NCBI GenBank assembly: GCA_025930495.1
Contig: JAICOU010000011.1
Span: forward strand, 1 to 33,219
From: Nitrososphaeraceae archaeon
Lineage (GTDB): Archaea > Thermoproteota > Nitrososphaeria > Nitrososphaerales > Nitrosopumilaceae
Length of the DNA: 33,219 bases
Direction: 5' to 3'
Shown here: positions 1 to 9,954 of the stretch, one piece after another
Numbering within the stretch: the first letter of the stretch is position 1
How the letters are laid out: the number at the start of each line of letters is the position of its first letter
Notes under the pieces: model-generated
What the model saw: the letters and a program-made list of their open reading frames with translations, nothing else
The model's database searches: none
What the model was told of the DNA's origin: nothing
Translations under genes and position numbers: made by a program

Positions 1-1
1 A

Positions 2-820
2 ACTAATAAAATCAAAAAAAAGAAAGTTTGCACTGATTGCCAAAATTATTCTATAATGACATCTCTCAAAAAATCCATTCCTACAATAAAATCATCTACT
101 GAACCATTTTACAATTCTCGTATAATCAAAGATGAAAAAGAGATCAGTATTCTAAAAAAAGCTTCAAAAATAATTGATGAAATGTATGATATTTGTTATA
201 AAAAAATGAAAGTAGGCCAAAAAGAATCTGAACTACAAACAATCTTGATGTCATATGCAATGGAGCAAAAAATGTTTGATACTGGATACAAATCTACTCT
301 TAATCCTTTGATTATAGCTGGAGGACCAAATGGATCTTTACCACATGCACAAGTAACTGATAGAAAATTCAAAAAAGGAGATCTTGTAGTTGTTGATCTT
401 ACATTAAGATACAAAGGATATGTCTCAGATGCAACAAGAACATTTGCAATTGGAAAAATATCTGCTCAAGAAAAACAAGTTTATGAAATTGTAAAAGAAT
501 CACAAAAACTTGGATTGAAAGCTGTTAAACCAAATGTTGATTGTAAAGATATAGATTTTGCATGTAGAAAATACATTGAAGAACAAAACTATGGAAAATA
601 CTTTATTCATTCAACAGGTCATGGTATAGGACTTGAAGTCCATGAGTTACCTACTATTTCATACCGAAGCGACACCAAGCTAAAAGAAAATATGGCAATT
701 ACAGTAGAGCCTGGAATCTACATACCAAACAAATTTGGAGTTAGAATTGAAGACTCTTTAATTGTAAAAGACAAACCAGTTATTATGCACAGATTTACAA
801 AAGATCTAATTACCATCTAA
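2..820 (+). CDS. M24-family metallopeptidase (Xaa-Pro dipeptidase/aminopeptidase-like), 5' truncated by window edge
   Basis: HSTGHGIGLEVHELP, DLTLRYKGYVSDATRTFAIG and VEPGIYIP motifs of M24 peptidases. The frame stays open from nt 2 through the annotated Met at 56 (TNKIKKKKVCTDCQNYSI-MTSLKK), so the N-terminus probably lies outside the window. Confidence 0.88.
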   Translation, partial: TNKIKKKKVCTDCQNYSIMTSLKKSIPTIKSSTEPFYNSRIIKDEKEISILKKASKIIDEMYDICYKKMKVGQKESELQTILMSYAMEQKMFDTGYKSTLNPLIIAGGPNGSLPHAQVTDRKFKKGDLVVVDLTLRYKGYVSDATRTFAIGKISAQEKQVYEIVKESQKLGLKAVKPNVDCKDIDFACRKYIEEQNYGKYFIHSTGHGIGLEVHELPTISYRSDTKLKENMAITVEPGIYIPNKFGVRIEDSLIVKDKPVIMHRFTKDLITI

Positions 821-822
821 TT

Positions 823-1317
823 TTAATCATAATAGTTTACAATATCAATTACATGTTTTGCAGTTGGATTTTTAGCCTCAATTTCTTTTGTATTTGAATT
901 TACATTCCAAACATATTCTATCTTTCCTTTATAGGATTCAAATGTCAAAATCACTTTGTAAATATTTTCAGTAGATTCATCCGTGCTAGAAACAACAAGA
1001 TCCACTTTTGTCTTTTTATTATCATATATCTTTTCATCAGGGTATTCTGTTGCAATTTGTTCAATTATAGCATTCATTACAGTCAGTCCTTTTTCATTTG
1101 GACCATTATATGACATTAAAATTTCCACAATTTGTTTTTGTTCATCTGTTAAATTATCGGGAAAACTACTTTGTAAATCACTTTTTGTTAATTCTGGAAT
1201 TACAAAAATCACTAGTATTCCTATTATACCTAGATAAATTGGGGCTCTTTTCTTTAGGAATGCCTTGAACTCTGATTTTTTTGGTTTTTCTTCTTTCTTT
1301 TTGGTATCTTTGTCCAT
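823..1317 (-). CDS. hypothetical protein with one N-terminal transmembrane helix
   Basis: 164-aa ORF. Lys-rich N-terminus then hydrophobic YLGIIGILVIFVIPEL. No family recognised. Confidence 0.7.
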   Translation of the reverse strand: MDKDTKKKEEKPKKSEFKAFLKKRAPIYLGIIGILVIFVIPELTKSDLQSSFPDNLTDEQKQIVEILMSYNGPNEKGLTVMNAIIEQIATEYPDEKIYDNKKTKVDLVVSSTDESTENIYKVILTFESYKGKIEYVWNVNSNTKEIEAKNPTAKHVIDIVNYYD

Positions 1318-1336
1318 TTTGTATCCTTGTCATCAA

Positions 1337-2182
1337 TTAGTATTTTGCAGTTAAAATTAAAACTTGCCAAGGAAATACAATCACTCCATTTTTTTTAGTA
1401 TGTGGAATAGTATTTTGTTTGACTGCTTGTTTCAATTCTTTTCTTTTAGATGTATCTAGTGAATTTAATTTTTCTTTGAGTGGTTTGGCAATATATTTTA
1501 GATAATTTCTCCAATAATCATCAAATTTTCCTGGACTATAACTAAAAGTAAACTCCTTTATTGAAATTTTTGAGAATCCAGCCTTTCTAACTTCATTGTT
1601 TAACGCATTTTTTGTTCCAAATCTATCCATATTGGGTGAACCAGGTGGTACATAATCCGGAATAAACTCTGTTACGGCATCTAAAATATTACTAAAAAAT
1701 GGAACTTTATCCTTGTGTCCATGAACAGATATCCCAAGTGTTCCCGTTTTTTTGAGGCTATTTCTAATGTTTCTTAATGCTTTTAGTGCATTAGGAAAAA
1801 AGAATAATGCATACTGACATGTTACTATATCAAATTCATGAGAAAAACTAAATTTTTCAGCATCAATATTTACAAAATCTAAATTAGATTTTAATCCATT
1901 CCATTTTTTTGCAATTTTAATTGCGGCAACTGAAGCATCTGCTCCAACAACATATCCTGAATTTCCAACTTTATCTCTAATTTTTTTTGTGACCACTCCA
2001 GTACCACATGCAAGATCTAAAACACTATTGCCTTTACTTACATTAACTAGCTGAACTAATTTGGAAGTACTCTGAAATGGACCCTCACTTACACTTGCCC
2101 ATCTTTTATGATATCGTGGTGCTATCTCATTCCATATTTTCATATTCCTTTGCTTATATTCTGTATAACTGAATTTCACCAT
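1337..2182 (-). CDS. class I SAM-dependent methyltransferase
   Basis: VLDLACGTGVVTKKI (motif I), VVGADAS, DIVTCQYALFFFPNALKALRNI (UbiE/Methyltransf_11-like). Confidence 0.85.
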   Translation of the reverse strand: MVKFSYTEYKQRNMKIWNEIAPRYHKRWASVSEGPFQSTSKLVQLVNVSKGNSVLDLACGTGVVTKKIRDKVGNSGYVVGADASVAAIKIAKKWNGLKSNLDFVNIDAEKFSFSHEFDIVTCQYALFFFPNALKALRNIRNSLKKTGTLGISVHGHKDKVPFFSNILDAVTEFIPDYVPPGSPNMDRFGTKNALNNEVRKAGFSKISIKEFTFSYSPGKFDDYWRNYLKYIAKPLKEKLNSLDTSKRKELKQAVKQNTIPHTKKNGVIVFPWQVLILTAKY

Positions 2183-2206
2183 GTCTTTGTTAATTTATGA
2201 TGTATT

Positions 2207-2374
2207 TTATGTAATCTCTTTGAAATCAGATTGAATAATTCTTCCTGTTTCATGAAAATATCTATGTTCAATTTCTTTTAATTTTTCTAATATTTTTTTA
2301 TTTTGTACTTTTTTTATCTTTAATTTAATTTCTTTATATTCTGCAACAAGTTTTCTAATTTCAGATTTTTTCAT
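2207..2374 (-). CDS. small charged helical protein (55 aa), downstream of coaBC
   Basis: Manual translation: MKKSEIRKLVAEYKEIKLKIKKVQNKKILEKLKEIEHRYFHETGRIIQSDFKEIT*. ATG lies 1 nt beyond the coaBC stop. Not in the supplied ORF track. Confidence 0.5.
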   Translation of the reverse strand: MKKSEIRKLVAEYKEIKLKIKKVQNKKILEKLKEIEHRYFHETGRIIQSDFKEIT

Positions 2375-2375
2375 T

Positions 2376-3662
2376 TTAAGTTTTTAATCGTTGCTCTATT
2401 TCTTTTCTGATAAATTTGGCAATTTTTTCTTTTTTTATCCATCCCGAAGAAATTACTTTATGTGAATCTATAACTAACACTTCGTTACTTTCAGGATTTT
2501 TTCTATATCTAATCGAACCTATATCGTTTGCAACGATCATATCTGCATCTGATTCATTCATTTTTTTCCTAGATAGTGTAATTAACTCATTTTTTGAAAG
2601 ATTTGCTTCTGCTTTAAAACCAACCAAAAAAACATTTTTTTGATATCTTTTAATTTGATCAATGATTTTTGGTGCTTTCTTGAGGCTAATTTTTATTTTA
2701 TTTTTGGTACTTTTTATTTTATTTTTACTAGGATTCTCTGGGGTATAGTCTGATATAGCAGCTGCCATTATTACTATGTCAAATTCTTTATTCAGCTCTT
2801 TTTTCACAACATCAAACATTTCTTTACTAGTAGAAATTTTAATTATTTTTGCACCCTTTGGTGGTTTTTCAATTCCAGGACCATAAACTAAAGTAACTTT
2901 AGCTCCTGCAGAAATTAATTCTGAAGCCAACAATACGCCAGTTTTTCCCGAACTCTGATTTGTAATTATACGAATAGGATCAATATACTCAATTGTTGGT
3001 CCAGCAGTCATTAACACTTTTTTATTTTTTAAAATAGATGAAAATCCAAATTTTCTTAATACATACTCTAAAACCTCTTCTGGTTCAGTTGCTTTTGCTT
3101 TTCCTTCAATCATTTGTGGTGTCAGAAATTCAATTTTATTTTTTAAAAATTCCATATTCTTTTTTACAGCTGCATTATCGTACATGGCTGCATGCATGGC
3201 AAGACACATCAAAATTGGAATCTTTGATCCAAATCCCACTGTAAGAACTGTTGATATCGGTGTATCATCAATACCATTAGCTAATTTTCCAAGTGTATTT
3301 GCAGTAGCTGGATAGACTATAATAAGATCTGATTGATTATAATCTGCTAATTTAATATGTTCTAATTCTCCTGTTAATTTTGTTATAACTTCGTTTCCTG
3401 TTGCCCACTTAAAATAATCGGGCTGTACTAGTTTTGTAACTGCATCACTTGTAACACAGGTAACATCAGCACCATGTCTCATTAGTAATCTTGCTAACTC
3501 AATTGCTTTGTATGCTGCAACGCTTCCAGCAACACAAAGAACAATTTTTTTCTCAGAAAGTTCAACACCATAAGAACCTACAATATCTAATGAAGGATGA
3601 TTCTTGATAATTTTCTTTTTAGCTACCAATTTGCTCTCGTAATTTTTTAAACTCATTATCAT
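2376..3662 (-). CDS. coaBC: bifunctional phosphopantothenoylcysteine decarboxylase / phosphopantothenate-cysteine ligase
   Basis: KKIVLCVAGSVAAYKAIELARLL flavoprotein domain, VLMTAGPTIEYIDPIRIITNQSSGKTG ligase domain, IVANDIG near the C-terminus. Confidence 0.93.
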   Translation of the reverse strand: MIMSLKNYESKLVAKKKIIKNHPSLDIVGSYGVELSEKKIVLCVAGSVAAYKAIELARLLMRHGADVTCVTSDAVTKLVQPDYFKWATGNEVITKLTGELEHIKLADYNQSDLIIVYPATANTLGKLANGIDDTPISTVLTVGFGSKIPILMCLAMHAAMYDNAAVKKNMEFLKNKIEFLTPQMIEGKAKATEPEEVLEYVLRKFGFSSILKNKKVLMTAGPTIEYIDPIRIITNQSSGKTGVLLASELISAGAKVTLVYGPGIEKPPKGAKIIKISTSKEMFDVVKKELNKEFDIVIMAAAISDYTPENPSKNKIKSTKNKIKISLKKAPKIIDQIKRYQKNVFLVGFKAEANLSKNELITLSRKKMNESDADMIVANDIGSIRYRKNPESNEVLVIDSHKVISSGWIKKEKIAKFIRKEIEQRLKT

Positions 3663-4458
3663 CCATTGAAAACCAATTCTCTTGAGCAGGAAACGTGCCT
3701 GATTCTACATCATTTTTATAGTTTTCAAGTGCTTTTACAATATCCTCAGATAAATTCAAGTATCTTTTTGCAAATCTTGGTTTGATTTTTTCAAACATAC
3801 CTAACAAATCTTGTACGACTAATACCTGGCCATTACAACCAACACCTGATCCAATTCCAATAGTAGGTACGCTGATAGTTTCAGAAATTATTTGTGCAAC
3901 TTCATGACTTATCATTTCTAATGCAATGCTGAATACGCCAGCTTCTTCAAGCTCTTTTGCATCTTCAATTAGTTTTATTGCAGTGTCTTTTGTTCTTCCT
4001 TGTACTTTGTATCCTTCTGATAACATTGTTGTTTGTGGTTGCAAACCAATATGTCCCATTACTGGAATTCCAACATCTACAATTGCACTGATCGTTTCTG
4101 ACATAGAAATTCCACCCTCAAGTTTTACTGCATCAGCTCCTGCTTGTATTAACCTCCCTGAATTTTTTATTGCATCTTCAATGCTTGCTTGATATGACAT
4201 AAATGGTAAATCTGCAACCAACAAAGAATTTTTTCTTGCCCTACTGACTGCTTCTGTAAACATACACATTTGATCCATTGTTACCGGAATAGTATTTTCA
4301 TAACCAAGCATTACCATCCCTGCACTATCCCCAACAAGTAGTATGTCTATTCCAGATTTATCACATAATGATGCAAGCGTATAATCATAACTTGTAATTG
4401 CTGATATCTTTTTCCCATCTTTTTTCATTTTAATAATATCATAAACTGATTTATGCAA
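3619..4458 (-). CDS. panB: 3-methyl-2-oxobutanoate (ketopantoate) hydroxymethyltransferase
   Basis: ITSYDYTLASLCDKSGIDILLVGDSAGMVMLGYENTIPVTMDQM, GHIGLQPQT, GIGSGVGCNGQVLVVQDLLGMF. Confidence 0.96.
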   Translation of the reverse strand: MHKSVYDIIKMKKDGKKISAITSYDYTLASLCDKSGIDILLVGDSAGMVMLGYENTIPVTMDQMCMFTEAVSRARKNSLLVADLPFMSYQASIEDAIKNSGRLIQAGADAVKLEGGISMSETISAIVDVGIPVMGHIGLQPQTTMLSEGYKVQGRTKDTAIKLIEDAKELEEAGVFSIALEMISHEVAQIISETISVPTIGIGSGVGCNGQVLVVQDLLGMFEKIKPRFAKRYLNLSEDIVKALENYKNDVESGTFPAQENWFSMDDNEFKKLREQIGS

Positions 4459-5221
4459 TATGTAGCCTCCTTGTTAGATTATCTCTAATTTCAATAATAT
4501 TGTCTGAGAGATTTTTTTTGTTATTAAAGTCATGAACAATTTTTTTAAGTGTCTTCTTATTCTTGTTCGATAATTTTTTACATGTTATAGTTAGCAAATC
4601 CATTGCTCGTGTAACATTATCTACTATTGTTATGTTGGCAGTTTGTGAAGTTCTTGAAAGTGGATTTAGATCAAATGTTATGACTGTTTTTCCCGCTCTT
4701 CTTAATGCCATAGTTCTATCACCATCTTCTAATGGAACAATTACCACATCAGCTGCAAAAATCCCATTTTTATCAACTGTTCTTCTTGCTGAATCTAATC
4801 CTGGTAATGTAGTTGATAAATTGCGATTTGTGCCTAAAATCTCCTTTGCACCACTCTTTTTGAGGGTCTTTATGATATTCTGTTTTCGTTTTTCATTAGC
4901 ATAAAACAAATTTACTTCGATTTTTGCCCTTGATGTATTGGCAAGTCTGACTATTTCTTTTGGACATAATGCAGCAATATTGCCATTAACAGAGATTACA
5001 GGTAAATCTGCCAAAAGAATTTGTGCAGCAGCTGCTCTGATTGCTAGTTTTGCAGTCCTGCTTGTTTTTTCACCAAGTAAATAATCAAAAGCCTCTCCTC
5101 TACCATGTGCTAAGAGACCTTCTTTAGCTACTAATCCCTGATCAAATCCAGTAACAAGTTTTTCTCGAATTAAAAGAGACTTTGCTCTAGGATGCGATTT
5201 TGGAATTAAAGACATCAACAT
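4451..5221 (-). CDS. 4-phosphopantoate-beta-alanine ligase (archaeal phosphopantothenate synthetase)
   Basis: IPKSHPRAKSLLIREKLVTGFDQGLVAKEGLLAHGRGEAFDYLLGE and EDGDRTMALRRAGKTVITFDLNPLSRT, typical of the archaeal family. Operonic with panB and the kinase. Confidence 0.9.
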   Translation of the reverse strand: MLMSLIPKSHPRAKSLLIREKLVTGFDQGLVAKEGLLAHGRGEAFDYLLGEKTSRTAKLAIRAAAAQILLADLPVISVNGNIAALCPKEIVRLANTSRAKIEVNLFYANEKRKQNIIKTLKKSGAKEILGTNRNLSTTLPGLDSARRTVDKNGIFAADVVIVPLEDGDRTMALRRAGKTVITFDLNPLSRTSQTANITIVDNVTRAMDLLTITCKKLSNKNKKTLKKIVHDFNNKKNLSDNIIEIRDNLTRRLHIA

Positions 5222-5225
5222 TCAA

Positions 5226-6140
5226 TTAATTACTGAGTACTCTTGCTCCCAGATTATCTAATTCCGATCTTATGATTATTCCTTCAGGATATTTTTCTAA
5301 AATTTGTAGAACATACTTTTCTTTCTCTTTTGGTATCATTGTAAATACAGTTTCACCAAATAGTGCAACACCACATTTTATTCCATTTGAAGCCAATTCT
5401 TGAATTAGTTTTTCCATTCTCAAAGTCATTACTTGAACATATTTTGCAAATTCCAAAGACATATCCTGAAAATGTTCATAATTCTTTGATTCTAATAATC
5501 TGTTTACCATTTTTCCACCAAGACCATTAATTTGAGAAAGGCGTTCTTTGATGAACTTATTTGTTGAAATTGGTGAAAAACAAATCATAATTATAGAAAT
5601 ATCTTTTGTGTTGATTTTTTCTACTTGACCTATTCCTGGTGCTCCTGGTTTAACTCTTATTTCAAAACCACCGTGATATGATGCCAAAACATCACCTAAT
5701 CCTGTCTTACAATTTATCTCTGCATTATGTGCAATCTGACCAATAGCTGTATGATCTAATCTTGTTTTAAGTGCATGATCTAGTGCATATGATAATGATA
5801 ATGCAACAGCACTGCTAGAACCTAAACCATACCCAACTGGTATGGTGATCTCATGTTGAATATCAAAAAATATATTTTCAAAATTTCCAAGCTTCAGAAA
5901 TTCATTTAATACATATTCTGAAATATCTGTTTTGTCTGATTGATAACCTATAGTAGTAATTTTAAAGTTAGAATCTTGATTAATTCTAGGTAAAATATTG
6001 ATATGAGTAGTGACTCCCTCTCTAATTGAAAATCCTGCCCCCATTGAACCTAATTTTTCAGGATTTTTTTGATCATTTTCATCCAAATAAGCTTTGAAAA
6101 AACCTGTAATATGTGCAGGACAAAATGCAGTTGCCTCCAT
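5226..6140 (-). CDS. pantoate kinase (GHMP superfamily)
   Basis: FCPAHITGFF, GAGFSIREGVTT and GYGLGSSSAVALSLSYAL GHMP ATP-binding loop. Context in the CoA operon. Confidence 0.88.
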   Translation of the reverse strand: MEATAFCPAHITGFFKAYLDENDQKNPEKLGSMGAGFSIREGVTTHINILPRINQDSNFKITTIGYQSDKTDISEYVLNEFLKLGNFENIFFDIQHEITIPVGYGLGSSSAVALSLSYALDHALKTRLDHTAIGQIAHNAEINCKTGLGDVLASYHGGFEIRVKPGAPGIGQVEKINTKDISIIMICFSPISTNKFIKERLSQINGLGGKMVNRLLESKNYEHFQDMSLEFAKYVQVMTLRMEKLIQELASNGIKCGVALFGETVFTMIPKEKEKYVLQILEKYPEGIIIRSELDNLGARVLSN

Positions 6141-6205
6141 TAATCTCAGTTTAAATTTTACACAAAATATAAGAATATGGCTTAAATTAATTATATTAGT
6201 ATAAA

Positions 6206-7186
6206 TTGACTAAATTCATTCGACGCCTACAAAGGATTGGTAGTAGCATCCTAGTTTCATTACCTAAAGAATGGGTAGTTGCCAATAATCTCGATAAAAG
6301 TAATCAAGTTGAGCTAGAAACTGGGCAAGATACCATCTCAATTTCTGCAAACAGAGAAATGCGTCCTACAAAAGAACTTGTAATTTCATATCCGTTACCT
6401 AAAGATGAAAATATTGTAGCTGACATTACTGGAGCTTATCTTTTAGGATATGACATTATACAAATCACTTCAAAATCGATCATACCTGGTGAGGATAGAG
6501 AAAAAATCCGAAACTCGATGAGACGATTAGTTGGTATGGAGATTATTGAAGAAGATGCTTCAAATATTAACATGCAATTTCTTTTAGATGCCACAACCCT
6601 AAATCCAGAAAAAATTCTAAAAAGAATGAGTTCTATTGCACTTGGAATGTATGACGATGTATCAAATGGATTAATTTTAGACGATAAATCTAATTTACAA
6701 ACATTATCAAAAAGAGATGTTGAGGTTAATAGACAATATTTTCTTCTAGTACGTTTAATCAGGAGTACACTTGTTGATAAAAAATTAGCTAATGTATTTA
6801 ATTTAGAAAATATTGATATTTTAGATTACAGAGTAGCTGCTAACCTTTTAGAAAATGCAGGTGACACAATAGTAGAACTTGCTAATTTTATTTATAATTC
6901 TTCTTTATCTAATGAACATCTGAAGAAAATTTTTGATATAGTACAAAATTTTAATGTTCTTGCAGAAAAGTCTATTGACGCTTTTACCAAACCTGATAGA
7001 CGTTTAGCAATAGAAGCTATATCATTACATAAAAAATATCAAGAAAATCTTTCTAAACTAAGAACTAGTATAGGAAATAAAAAACAAATTCCTATTGATC
7101 TTCTTGATCTTGTTTATATGTTTGAGCGAATTGCGAAATCTTGGGCTGATGTTGCAGATCTTGTACAGCCTATTTACAATAAATAA
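6206..7186 (+). CDS. PhoU-like phosphate uptake regulator with N-terminal AbrB/SpoVT-type DNA-binding domain
   Basis: RRLQRIGSSILVSLPKEWVVANNLDKSNQVELE swapped-hairpin AbrB motif followed by a helical PhoU-like region. TTG start. Confidence 0.8.
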   Translation: MTKFIRRLQRIGSSILVSLPKEWVVANNLDKSNQVELETGQDTISISANREMRPTKELVISYPLPKDENIVADITGAYLLGYDIIQITSKSIIPGEDREKIRNSMRRLVGMEIIEEDASNINMQFLLDATTLNPEKILKRMSSIALGMYDDVSNGLILDDKSNLQTLSKRDVEVNRQYFLLVRLIRSTLVDKKLANVFNLENIDILDYRVAANLLENAGDTIVELANFIYNSSLSNEHLKKIFDIVQNFNVLAEKSIDAFTKPDRRLAIEAISLHKKYQENLSKLRTSIGNKKQIPIDLLDLVYMFERIAKSWADVADLVQPIYNK

Positions 7187-7702
7187 TTAGTACAATTTCT
7201 TTTTTGCAGCATATGTCAATACTGCACAAATTGTTTTTGAATCCTGTATTTTTCCATTTTTTATCATTGAAATCACTTTTTTAAGGTCTATCTTTACAAC
7301 AGATAATATTTCATCTTCATCTAGCTTCAAATCTGCAATTTTCTTTAGTCCTGAAGCTACAAAGCAGTGAATAGCCTCAGTGTTGTAGCCTATGGATGGA
7401 TAGTAGGTGATTAACGGTGTCATTTTTTTAGCTCTATACCCAGTTTCTTCTTCTAATTCTCTAAATGCACATTTCTTTGGGTCTTCTCTTTTTTCTAGCG
7501 TCCCTGCAGGAATCTCAATTACATATCCGTGAGGAAATCTATGTTGTTTTACAAGAATTACTTTGTTATTTTCATCAAATGCTAACATTGCAGCTGCTCC
7601 TCTATGCTCTATCATCTCGCGTTTTACTTTTCTATCCTCAATTACTAAATCATAAACACTCAGACCTAAAATTTTACCTTCATAGATCTTTTTCTTTTTC
7701 AT
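7187..7702 (-). CDS. NUDIX hydrolase, ADP-ribose pyrophosphatase-like
   Basis: NUDIX box: GTLEKREDPKKCAFRELEEETGYRA. Confidence 0.9.
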   Translation of the reverse strand: MKKKKIYEGKILGLSVYDLVIEDRKVKREMIEHRGAAAMLAFDENNKVILVKQHRFPHGYVIEIPAGTLEKREDPKKCAFRELEEETGYRAKKMTPLITYYPSIGYNTEAIHCFVASGLKKIADLKLDEDEILSVVKIDLKKVISMIKNGKIQDSKTICAVLTYAAKKKLY

Positions 7703-7727
7703 ATCTAATTCTAAATTTTATTATTAT

Positions 7728-8630
7728 TTAATTTGTTTGATATGAAAGATGAAGCGTAGATGATTTCTTGGCATCATTAATAGCTTGTTCTAACCATTTT
7801 AATGGAAAAGATATCTTTTTTGGAATAAATAGATCTGCAGATCTTACATTATCCATATTTCTAACTCTTTGAGTTAATTCATCCATTTCAAATATATCGC
7901 GACTATACATAAATAATACAATTTGATTTTTTGCAATAAACGGTATCTGCATATATGACTCATGAAACTCATCATTCATTTTTTCTAGTGTTTCTCTAAG
8001 ATCCCCTTCAATCCAGGCAAGTATGGCATGTGGAATAAAATCCTCAATTTTTGTTGGATCATAAATTACTGTAAACTGAATACCATCATTTTCTTGTAGT
8101 TTATCAATACATCTTGTAACAGTTTTTGTGGATAATCCTGTATCTTTTGATATATTTTCAATTTTTTGTCTTGGCTCTTTTATCAATATCTCTAGAACTT
8201 CTAAATCTGTTTTAGTTAAATTAGAACTGAATCCTGGATTTTCTGCTTCAAAAATAGATAATATTCTAACATCTTTCATTAATTTATTTGCAAGTGTAAT
8301 TTTTTGTTGCAAATTTTCTTTTACTACAATACTACAAACTGTAATTCCACCAACACATGGTACAACAAAAAATGGCTCTCCAACTAATCTAATTTGCTCT
8401 AAAATCTCTTTGATGTTTTGACCTGAAACTACTATGTACAAAACACCAAATCCCAAAACTGGCGGCTCAACTTTAATGGTAAATTTCTCAATTATCTTTC
8501 TATCTTGCATTTTTTTAATTCGTGCTCTAATGGCACCTCCTGAAATCCCTAATTCTTTTCCAATCTGTCTATCTGATTCTCTACAATTGTTCAAGAGCCT
8601 ACCTAAAATTTTGATATCTAAATTGTCCAA
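7728..8630 (-). CDS. Lrp/AsnC-like transcriptional regulator with two HTH domains
   Basis: LDIKILGRLLNNCRESDRQIGKELGISGGAIRARIKKMQ plus a second HTH LEVLEILIKEPRQKIENISKDTGLSTKTVTRCIDKLQ. Confidence 0.85.
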   Translation of the reverse strand: MDNLDIKILGRLLNNCRESDRQIGKELGISGGAIRARIKKMQDRKIIEKFTIKVEPPVLGFGVLYIVVSGQNIKEILEQIRLVGEPFFVVPCVGGITVCSIVVKENLQQKITLANKLMKDVRILSIFEAENPGFSSNLTKTDLEVLEILIKEPRQKIENISKDTGLSTKTVTRCIDKLQENDGIQFTVIYDPTKIEDFIPHAILAWIEGDLRETLEKMNDEFHESYMQIPFIAKNQIVLFMYSRDIFEMDELTQRVRNMDNVRSADLFIPKKISFPLKWLEQAINDAKKSSTLHLSYQTN

Positions 8631-8747
8631 TCTATCACCTGAACCATCTTCATAATGTTTGTAAGTTACTAATAAGATATAAAATTGTCTATAATATTAG
8701 TATTATACATAAAATACATTAAATATTAGACTATTTCTAATCCTCTT

Positions 8748-9935
8748 GTGGAATATCGACTGCGTTTAGCAAAAAGAATGCTATTTAACAAAAGGGGAAG
8801 TCTCATTGGTGCAGTTTTAGCTGTAACAATTGGAATTTTAGTAATTCATGTTAATTTTGTAATTTTTCAGGGGTTGTTTGATGCAATTGTTAGAGATATC
8901 TCAAATTATAGAAACGGTGATGTTCTAATTACAGATGAGGAAGATTATATCGATAAATCGGATCAAGCCTTAGTTAATTGGTTTGAAAGAATTCCATATG
9001 TAGAAGCGGCTACTCCGCGGTTGTCATCGACGGCATCAATTAACATGACAAAATTTGGTACATTACATGAAGAAACAAGAATTCCTATTGTAGGAGTTGA
9101 TCCATTACGAGATATTCGAGCTTCTACTGTCCATGAGACTGTATCTGATGGACAATATGTTTTTTCGAGAAATTCTATTGTATTAGGTTCAAATGTTGCA
9201 AGAGATCTTGGAGGTGCTCAAGTAGGTGATAGTCTAAAAATAAAGATTGTTGATAGATATGGACAAGATCAAATTAAGAGATTTGTAGTTACTGGAATAG
9301 CAAAATCTCCTGGTGGTCAAGGCTTTGATTACAGTGTAGTTGTTCACATTGATACTTTACGTGATTTAATGAATAGAGATGGTGATACAGGTTCAATTAT
9401 GGTAAAACTCAACGATCCATCAAAAGCCAGTGATGTAAAAAATTTCTTTTTAGCTGCTTTTCCTAACGATGATTTTCTTGCAGAAACAATAGAAGAATCT
9501 GCTGAAGAACAACTAGCTGGATTCAGATCTGGTATTGCAATGATAAACATGATTGGATATTTTGGAATGATGTCATCAGCCTTTGCTATTGTTACAATTC
9601 AAATGATGTTAGTTAATGGAAAAACTAGAGAAATAGGTGTAATGAGATCAATAGGTGCAACAAGAAAAGACATTTTAATTATTTTTATTTTTCAGGGAAT
9701 GATAATTGGTGCAATTGGTGCTGGAGTTGGAACTGCAGCAGGTTTAGGCTATACCTTTTACGCAAAGGAAACAAAAATGTCATTCAATAACAGCCTACCA
9801 CTAGAAGTGAGCTATAACTGGGAAAAAATTATTCAGACTGCTGTATTATCATTTATTTTAGCAATAATTGCTTCATTATATCCATCGTATAGAGCAACTA
9901 AATTATTACCAGTGGAGGCGATGAGAACTGTCTAA
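8748..9935 (+). CDS. ABC transporter permease, FtsX/MacB/LolE-like
   Basis: N-terminal TM, MacB-PCD-like extracytoplasmic domain, C-terminal FtsX helices (TREIGVMRSIGATRKDILIIFIFQGMIIG). GTG start. Confidence 0.9.
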   Translation: MEYRLRLAKRMLFNKRGSLIGAVLAVTIGILVIHVNFVIFQGLFDAIVRDISNYRNGDVLITDEEDYIDKSDQALVNWFERIPYVEAATPRLSSTASINMTKFGTLHEETRIPIVGVDPLRDIRASTVHETVSDGQYVFSRNSIVLGSNVARDLGGAQVGDSLKIKIVDRYGQDQIKRFVVTGIAKSPGGQGFDYSVVVHIDTLRDLMNRDGDTGSIMVKLNDPSKASDVKNFFLAAFPNDDFLAETIEESAEEQLAGFRSGIAMINMIGYFGMMSSAFAIVTIQMMLVNGKTREIGVMRSIGATRKDILIIFIFQGMIIGAIGAGVGTAAGLGYTFYAKETKMSFNNSLPLEVSYNWEKIIQTAVLSFILAIIASLYPSYRATKLLPVEAMRTV

Positions 9936-9954
9936 AGTACTTGAAATTAGTAAT

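Noticed and set aside
196-414. Antisense ORFs listed in the track (e.g. 196..414 -, 983..1237 +, 3926..4192 +, 4563..4904 +, 8128..8421 +, 25572..25985 +, 26546..26902 -, 29402..29689 -, 30585..30914 -)
   Set aside because: They lie opposite well-supported coding genes, have no recognisable domains and no promoter logic. They look like by-products of codon bias in AT-rich sequence.
8690-8715. Inverted repeat ATAATA-TTAG-TATTAT upstream of the FtsX-like permease, opposite the Lrp-like regulator
   Set aside because: Possible Lrp operator, but only 6-bp arms of pure A/T in an A/T-rich promoter; not distinguishable from chance.
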